A stretch of 38,385 bases of DNA, taken from positions 1 through 38,385 of the forward strand of contig JAWRJQ010000096.1 of NCBI GenBank assembly GCA_040307385.1, written 5' to 3'. Under the pieces are notes generated by a model. It ran no database searches. It was not told the DNA's origin and was given only the letters and a program-made list of their open reading frames with translations. The stretch comes from RUG721 sp040307385 (GTDB lineage Bacteria; Actinomycetota; Coriobacteriia; Coriobacteriales; Atopobiaceae). Positions 32,618-38,385 of the stretch are shown in pieces (the stretch's first letter is position 1; every line of letters begins with the position of its first letter). The translations under genes and the position numbers were made by a program.

Positions 32618-33389
32618 GACGCCTGAGCATCTGCCCGCACACCCACGTGGAGAGGCGGCGCGGCACGAGGCGCGAGGCGATGTTGGCGAGCTTGCTGGGC
32701 AGCGAGTGCACCGCAACGGGCGTGCCCGCCATCAGAGCCTCGTACCCGAGCCGTGCCACCGAGCGCGGCGACTGCGCCCCCATGAACGAGAACACGTTGC
32801 GCGCATCCATGCCGGCGGCATCCCAGAACCCCGTGTCGGTCGTGCCCGGGCAGAGCGCAGTCACCGTGACGCCGGTGCCGCGCAGCTCCTCGCCCATCGC
32901 CTGCGAGAAGGAGAGCACGAACGCCTTGCTCGCAAAGTAGACGGGCATATAGGGGCCTGCGGTGAACGCGGCCACCGACGCCACGTTGAGGATGCGGCCG
33001 AAACCATGCGCGCGCATATCGTTGCCGAAGAGATGGGAGAGCCGCATGAGCGCGAGCACATTGAGCTTGACCATCTCCTCCTGGCGCTCCCATGCCGCAT
33101 CGAGGAAGGCGCCCTGATCGCCGAACCCCGCATTGTTGACGAGAACGCTGATGCGGATGCCGGCGTCGGACAGCGCCTGATGGAGCAGGTCGGCCGCATC
33201 GCCGTCGGCGAGATCGAAGGGGAAGATCGGCGCCTCGATGACGTAGCGCTTCTCAAGGTGCGCGGACAGCTCGCGGAGCTTCCGCTCGTCTCGTGCGACG
33301 AGCACGAGGTCGTAGCCGTGCGCGGCGAGCAGGTCGCACAGCTCCCGCCCGATGCCGCCCGTCGCTCCGGTAACCAGCGCGCATGCCAT
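32610..33389 (-). CDS. Short-chain dehydrogenase/reductase
   Basis: A 259-residue SDR. The cofactor loop is TGATGGIG (7-14), followed by NNAG, the catalytic Ser in NVASVAAF and the YFASK Tyr/Lys pair. The C-terminal tail (RLVPRRLSTWVCGQMLRRRG) is basic and hydrophobic and may touch the membrane. It resembles the DltE/YqjQ-like group of uncertain substrate. AAGGAGCCC precedes the ATG at 33389. It sits between a DUF554 gene (14-base gap) and the SGNH gene (overlap), so the three form an operon. Confidence 0.85.
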   Translation of the reverse strand: MACALVTGATGGIGRELCDLLAAHGYDLVLVARDERKLRELSAHLEKRYVIEAPIFPFDLADGDAADLLHQALSDAGIRISVLVNNAGFGDQGAFLDAAWERQEEMVKLNVLALMRLSHLFGNDMRAHGFGRILNVASVAAFTAGPYMPVYFASKAFVLSFSQAMGEELRGTGVTVTALCPGTTDTGFWDAAGMDARNVFSFMGAQSPRSVARLGYEALMAGTPVAVHSLPSKLANIASRLVPRRLSTWVCGQMLRRRG

Positions 33390-33403
33390 GAAGGGCTCCT
33401 TCC

Positions 33404-34120
33404 CTAGAGCAGGCCTAAGAACGTGAACAGCGGAACCAGCGCCACGGGCATAAAGCACGCGGGGATGAGGTTCGCCGCCTTGACGCGGGTGACTCCCATG
33501 AGGTTGAGGCCGAGGGCGAACAGCAGCAGCGAGCCCGTGGCCACCATGTTCTCGATGACGGTCGCCGAAAGCCACGGCGCGATGATCGTGGCGAGCAGCG
33601 TGAGCAGCCCCTCGTAGACAAAGACCGTCGCTCCGGAGAACGCCACGCCGATGCCCAGCGTCGAGGCCATGACCATGCAGATGATGAAGTCGATGGCGCC
33701 CTTGGAGAACAGCGTGGCGTGGTCGAGCAGCATGCCGCTCTGGAGCGACCCCACGATGGCCATGCTGCCCGTGCAGACGAGCAAAGACGCCGGAACGAAC
33801 CCTGCGGAAAAGTTCCCGAGCCTGCTGCCGTTCCCGAAACGTGCTTCGAGGCGCGTCTGGACGGCATCGCCCAGACGATGAAACCAACCATCGATATCGC
33901 ATACGAAGCCGACGAGCGCGCCCAGCGCCATGGACAGCGTCACGATGATGGCCGATGCGGTGCCCGTCATGCCCTGTATGCCGATGAACGCCACGCACAG
34001 GCCCTGGCCGACCAGGAGGAAATCGCCCATGTCCTTTTTGATCCAACGGCGCAGCACCACGCCGAGGACGCCGCCGATACAGGCCTCTATTCCGTTGACC
34101 AGGGCACCGAGTATAACCAT
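33404..34120 (-). CDS. DUF554-family membrane protein
   Basis: A 238-residue protein with about seven membrane segments. The start MVILGALVNGIEACIGGVLGVVLRRWIKK, the IGIQG segment, and the later SKGAIDFIICMVMASTLGIGVAFS and NLMGVTRVKAANLIPACF regions are typical of DUF554. This family has no established function; a transport role has been guessed. It is the first gene of the DUF554-SDR-SGNH unit. A 6-base inverted repeat GTCCAT/ATGGAC (34145-34161) lies about 25 bases upstream of the start. Confidence 0.88.
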   Translation of the reverse strand: MVILGALVNGIEACIGGVLGVVLRRWIKKDMGDFLLVGQGLCVAFIGIQGMTGTASAIIVTLSMALGALVGFVCDIDGWFHRLGDAVQTRLEARFGNGSRLGNFSAGFVPASLLVCTGSMAIVGSLQSGMLLDHATLFSKGAIDFIICMVMASTLGIGVAFSGATVFVYEGLLTLLATIIAPWLSATVIENMVATGSLLLFALGLNLMGVTRVKAANLIPACFMPVALVPLFTFLGLL

Positions 34121-34183
34121 GCGATCGCTCCCTCAAGCAGACCAGTCCATTGTACATGGACGTCCTGCGAAGCGCGGAGCCGA

Positions 34184-35029
34184 TCAGCCGTCGAGCACCG
34201 CCGCGCCATGCGATCGGAAGCGCCGCATCATCTCGCCCGTGAGCGAGACCTTATCGTCCAGGCGGTCGGGCATCTCGTCGCGCGACATCCAGACGGCTTC
34301 CTTGAGCTCCGTGCGATCGACCGTGATCTGCGTGCTGCCATCCGCCTCGCAATAGAACCCCACGAGCAGCGTGTCGGAGTAGGACCACGGCTGGCTCTTG
34401 TAGAACACGAGGTTCTTCACCTTGAGGCCTATCTCCTCCATGACCTCGCGCGCAACCGTCTGCTCGATGCTCTCGCCGATCTCGGTGAAACCCGCGACGA
34501 GCGCATAGCGCGCGTTGTCCCTGCCCGCGTACTTGGTGAGGACGATGCGATCGGTTGCGGGATCCACCACGCCCACGATCACGCCCGGCGCGATCTTGGG
34601 ATAGATCACGAGGCCGCACTCCGGGCAGCACAGCTCGCGGCTCGTGGGCACGGCCTCCGTGCGGTGCGCGCAGCGCCCGCAATACCGGTTCTCCTCGTAC
34701 CAGCGCGCCAGCTGCCAACCGGTCGAGACGGCGAACAGCAGATGCCGGGGCTCGGCGAAGCGCAGCCAGGTGATCGTCTCGTACGAGAAGCCCCGAGGAG
34801 CTTCGATCTGCCCATCGCGCGCGAGGAAGAAGTCGCTGCCGTCGATGGAGAACAGATATTGGAGCGTAAGATCTGCGCCCATCTCCGCCGCACGCGGCAC
34901 GTCGATGGCCTCGCCCTCGAGACGGCAGAGCACGGTATCGCCGACGTAGTGCAGCACATAGCTTTCGGGCGTCGCCTCATGCGGCTCGAAATGATTGTTA
35001 TAGACGTGATCGCCGATATCCTGGATCAA
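34184..35029 (-). CDS. nudC: NAD(H) pyrophosphatase, Nudix family (NudC type)
   Basis: A 281-residue enzyme that cleaves NADH (and can remove NAD caps from RNA) to NMNH and AMP. A four-Cys zinc ribbon (CGRC ... CCPEC) precedes the Nudix box GFTEIGESIEQTVAREVMEEIGL, which keeps the full GX5EX7REUXEEXGU pattern. SQPWSYS, the NudC-specific segment, follows. The TTG at 35029 is chosen because GGAG lies 7 bases upstream and relatives begin with MIQDI; an in-frame ATG at 35080 would add 17 residues unlike the family. The EamA gene ends 72 bases upstream on the same strand. Confidence 0.88.
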   Translation of the reverse strand: MIQDIGDHVYNNHFEPHEATPESYVLHYVGDTVLCRLEGEAIDVPRAAEMGADLTLQYLFSIDGSDFFLARDGQIEAPRGFSYETITWLRFAEPRHLLFAVSTGWQLARWYEENRYCGRCAHRTEAVPTSRELCCPECGLVIYPKIAPGVIVGVVDPATDRIVLTKYAGRDNARYALVAGFTEIGESIEQTVAREVMEEIGLKVKNLVFYKSQPWSYSDTLLVGFYCEADGSTQITVDRTELKEAVWMSRDEMPDRLDDKVSLTGEMMRRFRSHGAAVLDG

Positions 35030-35101
35030 GGGCCCTCTCCCCTCTCGTCTCGCGCACGTCAATGGTAGCAAAAACGGCATCGCGGACGCTCCGCCGCCGT
35101 A

Positions 35102-36013
35102 TCAGCTGCCCTGGCGCACCCGTTCGCGCAGAGCGGGCAGAGCCTCGCTCACCAGCACGGCTGCGAAGATGAGGGCGAACCCGGCGATCAGGCGCGCGGT
35201 GAGCTGCTCGTGATAGAAGACGACGCTGAAGATCACCGCGAACACGCTTTCGAGCGAGAGAAGCAGCGCCGCCGTAGCAGGCTCCACGATGCTCTGCGCC
35301 ACGTTCTGCACCATCATGGCGAAACACGACGACAGCAGGACGAGGTAGGCGAAGGCGCCCCAGAAGCCCGCTCCGAGCGCAGCCGGGTTGGGAACGGGCT
35401 CGAATGCGAGCGCGCAGACAAGCGCGATGGCGGCGGTGACGGCGATCTGCACGACGGTGAGCGCCACGATGTCATGGTCGCGCGCATACCGCGCGACGTA
35501 GACGATATGGAGGCCGAAGAGCAGCGCGCAGCCGAGCGTCACCGCGTCGCCCCGCGCCAGCACGAGCGCGAACCCCTGCCCGAAGGAGATGAACCCGATC
35601 CCCACGAGGGCGAGCAGAGCCGCGAGCACATGCGATGATTCGGGCCGTCTGCGGGCAAGGGCCCAGTTGAGGAACGGCACGAACACGCAGTAGGTGGCCG
35701 TGAGAAAGGCGCTCTTCCCCGGCGTCGTATCCGCCAGACCGGCAAACTGCAGCATGAACCCAAGCCCTGAAATCGCTCCCAGAATGCAGCCTTTGCGCAG
35801 GTGGTCGGCATCCACGTGCGCGCGGAGCGTGCGCCGAAACGTCACGGCGAGGATGGCCGCGGTCGCCAAGAAGCGCAGCGCGAGCAGCCATAAGGGGGAG
35901 ATGTCGTCGAGCGCCCCCTTCGCCACCACGTACACCCCGCCCCAGATGGCGGCGGCGAGGGTGAGCGCGGCTTTCCAAACCCACGCGGGGATGAGTGCGC
36001 GTTTCGTTTCCAT
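35102..36013 (-). CDS. EamA/DMT-family transporter
   Basis: A 303-residue membrane protein with ten hydrophobic segments in two EamA repeats. The first starts LTLAAAIWGGVYVVAKGAL and ends near PFLNWAL; the second starts near GDAVTLGCALLFGLHIVYV and contains PATAALLLSLESVFAVIFS, the conserved PxxAxLxxxLEPVFA-like block. Members export amino acids, metabolites or drugs; the substrate here is unknown. Its ATG is 15 bases after the purF-like stop, so it is probably co-transcribed with that gene. Confidence 0.9.
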   Translation of the reverse strand: METKRALIPAWVWKAALTLAAAIWGGVYVVAKGALDDISPLWLLALRFLATAAILAVTFRRTLRAHVDADHLRKGCILGAISGLGFMLQFAGLADTTPGKSAFLTATYCVFVPFLNWALARRRPESSHVLAALLALVGIGFISFGQGFALVLARGDAVTLGCALLFGLHIVYVARYARDHDIVALTVVQIAVTAAIALVCALAFEPVPNPAALGAGFWGAFAYLVLLSSCFAMMVQNVAQSIVEPATAALLLSLESVFAVIFSVVFYHEQLTARLIAGFALIFAAVLVSEALPALRERVRQGS

Positions 36014-36028
36014 GTGCTCCGAGCTGCC

Positions 36029-37450
36029 CTACTCGCGGCCGTCCCAGCAATAGGTGCAGACCTTCTCGCGATCGATGCCGATGGCCTCGAGCATGCCGTC
36101 GAGCGTCTGGTAGGCGAGCGAGTCGAAGCCCATCTCCTCGCAGATGGACCGCAGCAGGCACGCGCCGCGTTCGGTGCGGGCATCGGCGTACTCTGCGATG
36201 TGGTTCTCGCCCGCGTCGCCTTCAAGCTCCATGATCTTGCGCCGGGCGATGAGCTCGTATTCGGTGCGGCTGCGCGAGAAGCTCAGGTATTTGCAGCCGT
36301 ACATGATGGGAGGGCAGGCGGAGCGCATGTGCACCTCGGCCGCCCCGGCGCCGTAGAGGAAATCGACCGTCTCGCGCAGCTGGGTGCCGCGCACGATGGA
36401 GTCGTCCACGAAGAGGAGCTTCTTGCCCTTGATGAGCCCCGGCACGGGGATCTGCTTCATGTGGGCGATACGGTCGCGAATCGACTGGTCGGATGGCATG
36501 AACGAGCGCGGCCACGTGGGCGTGTACTTGACGAACGGGCGCGCGAAGGGCGTGCCGCTCTCGGTGGCGAAGCCGATGGCGTGCGGCAGGCCCGAGTCGG
36601 GCACGCCGGCCACGTAGTCCACCTGGGGGAGCATGCCGAGCTCGCGATCGTTGCGCGCCATGATCGCGCCGTTCCTGTAGCGCATGACCTCGACGTTGAC
36701 GCCCTCGTAGGTGGAGTTGGGATAGCCGTAGTACACCCACAGGAACGTGCAGATGCGCATCTTTCCGTTCGGCTTCACCAGCGTCTCGTACCCGTCGGCG
36801 GTGATGCGCACGATCTCGCCCGAGCCGAGCTCGTATGCGTCGGCGTACCCCAGCTTGCCGTAGGCGAAGCTCTCGAACGTGACGCAGCAGCCGTCATCGT
36901 CCTTTCCCACCAGCACGGGCAGACGGCCCATCTTGTCGCGCGCGGCGATGAGCTCCCCGGCCTCGTTCATGATGAGGAGCGTGAGCGAGCCCTCGATCTG
37001 ATCCTGGGCATACCGGATGCCAGCGATGAGATCCTCCTGGGTGTTGATAAGGGCAGCGACGAGCTCGGTGGTGTTGACCTCGCCCGAGCTCTGGGCCATG
37101 AACTGGTGGCCGACGTGCGAGAACGCCTCGATGAGCTCGTCGGCGTTGTTGACGGCGCCCACGGTGGAGATGGCGAACACGCCCAGGTGGGAGCGCACGA
37201 GCAGCGGCTGGGGGTCGGAGTCGGAGATGCAGCCCATGGCCGTGGTGCCGCGAAAACCCGGCAGGTCTTTCTCGAAGCGCGTGCGAAACGGCGTGTTCTC
37301 GATGGAGTGGATCTCGCGCTGGAACCCGCCTTCGGGCAGGCATGACACCATGCCCGCGCGGCGCGTTCCCAAGTGGGAATGGTAATCCACGCCGAAGAAC
37401 ACATCGAGTGCGATCTCGCGTTTGGATGCCGCCCCGAAGAATGCCCCCAT
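36029..37450 (-). CDS. PurF homologue (amidophosphoribosyltransferase-like) lacking the N-terminal catalytic Cys
   Basis: A 473-residue protein with a glutamine amidotransferase class II fold (about 1-230) and a PRTase domain. The PRPP loop LLFVDDSIVRGTQ and the Cys-rich SACPPIMYGCKY segment are intact, as in PurF. True PurF matures to an N-terminal Cys (CGVFG or CGIVG); here the protein begins MGAFFGAASKRE, with no Cys in the first residues. It may use ammonia, act as a regulatory or alternative phosphoribosylamine synthase, or do something else. The ATG at 37450 aligns with the family's start and follows AGAGGCGG; upstream in-frame ATGs (37465, 37471) would only add residues with no Cys. 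Confidence 0.82.
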   Translation of the reverse strand: MGAFFGAASKREIALDVFFGVDYHSHLGTRRAGMVSCLPEGGFQREIHSIENTPFRTRFEKDLPGFRGTTAMGCISDSDPQPLLVRSHLGVFAISTVGAVNNADELIEAFSHVGHQFMAQSSGEVNTTELVAALINTQEDLIAGIRYAQDQIEGSLTLLIMNEAGELIAARDKMGRLPVLVGKDDDGCCVTFESFAYGKLGYADAYELGSGEIVRITADGYETLVKPNGKMRICTFLWVYYGYPNSTYEGVNVEVMRYRNGAIMARNDRELGMLPQVDYVAGVPDSGLPHAIGFATESGTPFARPFVKYTPTWPRSFMPSDQSIRDRIAHMKQIPVPGLIKGKKLLFVDDSIVRGTQLRETVDFLYGAGAAEVHMRSACPPIMYGCKYLSFSRSRTEYELIARRKIMELEGDAGENHIAEYADARTERGACLLRSICEEMGFDSLAYQTLDGMLEAIGIDREKVCTYCWDGRE

Positions 37451-37494
37451 TGCGCCGCCTCTCATTCTCATCCGCTGCGGATCAGGCCTATGAT

Positions 37495-37611
37495 CGCTCG
37501 AATGCCCGTGCTTTTTTCGAGCGGGCCTTTGTACGTGCAACGTGCTCCTAGGCCTTACAGTATAGCGAGCACCCGGCAGCCGATGGCGTCGCGCAGGTCG
37601 ATGTTGCACGT
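37495..37611 (-). promoter_or_regulatory. Leader and promoter region of the purF-like gene
   Basis: The 333-base gap 37451-37783 has no gene. A -10-like TATACT (minus strand, 37564-37559) is flanked by widely spaced inverted arms ACGTGCAAC (37533-37541) and GTTGCACGT (37603-37611). In the leader, CGCTCGAA (37495-37502) pairs with TTCGAGCG (37516-37523). The arms could be a paired operator and the hairpin a leader structure. The segment 37612-37783 holds the isocitrate dehydrogenase promoter region, where TACAAT (37740-37745) is the only box I would suggest. Confidence 0.4.
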
Positions 37612-37783
37612 TAAATTTCGATTACCTCCGACGGCGCTTCCCTGCGGTCAGGGGCCTGAGCTGCAGCTGCTGCCGTATCGGTCTTTTGAAGCGAACGCGG
37701 AACTCTAAAAGCGTGGGTCACAGATACGACGGGCGTAGATACAATGGCACAGGATGCGAGTAGCCCGTTGCAGAGGAGATTTC

Positions 37784-38385
37784 ATGGACAAGATCGCGAT
37801 GACAACCCCGCTCGTCGAGATGGATGGCGACGAGATGACCCGCGTCATATGGCAGATGATCAAAGACCAGCTTATCTACCCCTATGTGGATCTCAAAACC
37901 GAGTACTACGACCTGGGCCTTGAGATGCGCGATGCCACCGACGATGCCGTGACCGTCGAGAGCGCGCATGCCACCAAGCGGCTCGGCGTTGCCGTGAAGT
38001 GCGCCACGATCACCTCCAACGCCGCGCGTGTGGATGAGTACGGCCTGAAGCAGATGTGGAAGAGCCCCAACGGCACCATCCGCGCACTGCTCGACGGCAC
38101 CGTGTTCCGCGTGCCCATCATGGTGAAGGGCATCGAGCCCTACGTGCGCACGTGGAAGCGGCCCATCACCTTGGCCCGCCATGCCTACGGCGACGTGTAC
38201 CGCAATGTGGAGCTGAGCGTTCCCGGCCCCGGAAGCGTGGAGCTCGTCTACCGGAGCGCGGGCGGAGCGGAGACGCGCGCCACCGTCCATGAGTTCGAAG
38301 GCGCGGGCATCGTGCAGGGCGTGCACAATCTCGACAGCTCCATCGAGAGCTTCGCGCGCGCCAGCATGAACTTCGCGCTCGACAC
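37784..38385 (+). CDS. icd: NADP-type isocitrate dehydrogenase, cut off by window end
   Basis: The first 200 residues of a monomer-family-II (eukaryote-like homodimeric) isocitrate dehydrogenase, whose full length is near 400. The start TPLVEMDGDEMTRVIW, the middle VAVKCATITSNAARV and KQMWKSPNGTIRALLDGTVFR (isocitrate-phosphate contacts), and WKRPITLARHAYGDVY are diagnostic. The enzyme makes 2-oxoglutarate and NADPH from isocitrate. GAGGAG at 37773-37778 fixes the ATG at 37784. It is divergent from the purF-like gene. Confidence 0.95.
   Translation, partial: MDKIAMTTPLVEMDGDEMTRVIWQMIKDQLIYPYVDLKTEYYDLGLEMRDATDDAVTVESAHATKRLGVAVKCATITSNAARVDEYGLKQMWKSPNGTIRALLDGTVFRVPIMVKGIEPYVRTWKRPITLARHAYGDVYRNVELSVPGPGSVELVYRSAGGAETRATVHEFEGAGIVQGVHNLDSSIESFARASMNFALD

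Noticed and set aside
37495..37523. ZTP or other purine-related riboswitch before the purF-like gene
   Set aside because: Only a single 8-base stem is visible; no conserved aptamer core was recognised.
1..38385. CRISPR array, tRNA or rRNA genes, intact insertion sequence
   Set aside because: No regularly spaced repeats, cloverleaf sequences, ribosomal RNA segments or transposase reading frames were found.

Overview
This is a GC-rich chromosomal segment from an anaerobic, probably gut-associated actinobacterium of the class Coriobacteriia. It is most like Collinsella or a close relative. That assignment is inferred from codon use and from the styles of the PurF-like, PurL, ECF and PTS proteins; no marker RNA gene is present. 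Genes are densely packed and most have clear Shine-Dalgarno sites.

Layout. 1-3188: an FMN riboswitch (5' end cut off by the window) controls a riboflavin-type ECF transporter, with an S component, a fused double ATPase and a T component. 3305-8738: large single-chain PurL; a convergent membrane-anchored spermidine-synthase-fold protein; an SDR dehydrogenase behind a strong palindromic operator and ending at a textbook terminator. 8842-9474: an unrecognised conserved-looking protein. 9552-11912: a small mosaic accessory patch between two copies of a 29-nt direct repeat. It holds an ORF6N-family relic, an AT-rich ParE/Phd toxin-antitoxin pair with a perfect palindromic operator, and a 5'-truncated regulator followed by an intact AbiEii-like nucleotidyltransferase. 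11974-15542: a membrane-anchored GH3 glycosidase with inverted domain order, divergent from a TetR regulator through interlocked promoters. 15592-18084: an ascorbate-family PTS operon (IIA-IIC-IIB). 18094-19509: a tandem-ACT protein fused to a degenerate metallo-beta-lactamase fold.

19634-29204 is the most interesting block: nine minus-strand genes. A PRD/EIIB/EIIA activator precedes a galactitol-type PTS (IIA, IIB, IIC), a class II aldolase, an unrecognised multi-pass membrane protein, DhaK, a divergent DhaL and a second, fused DhaK-DhaL kinase. It looks like an uptake and catabolic route for a sugar or polyol that is phosphorylated by the PTS, cleaved by the aldolase, and handled by two dihydroxyacetone-kinase-type enzymes. 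In both DhaK domains the residue after the substrate-binding His differs from the usual Glu, so substrates other than dihydroxyacetone are possible. No dehydrogenase and no DhaM are in the block.

29389-38385: a nest of mutually exclusive palindromes, xanthine phosphoribosyltransferase, a Mur ligase with an unusual specificity motif, an SGNH lipoprotein, an SDR, a DUF554 membrane protein, an NADH pyrophosphatase, an EamA exporter, a PurF homologue lacking the catalytic N-terminal Cys, and the start of NADP-type isocitrate dehydrogenase, which runs off the end. No tRNA, rRNA, CRISPR array or intact insertion sequence was seen.
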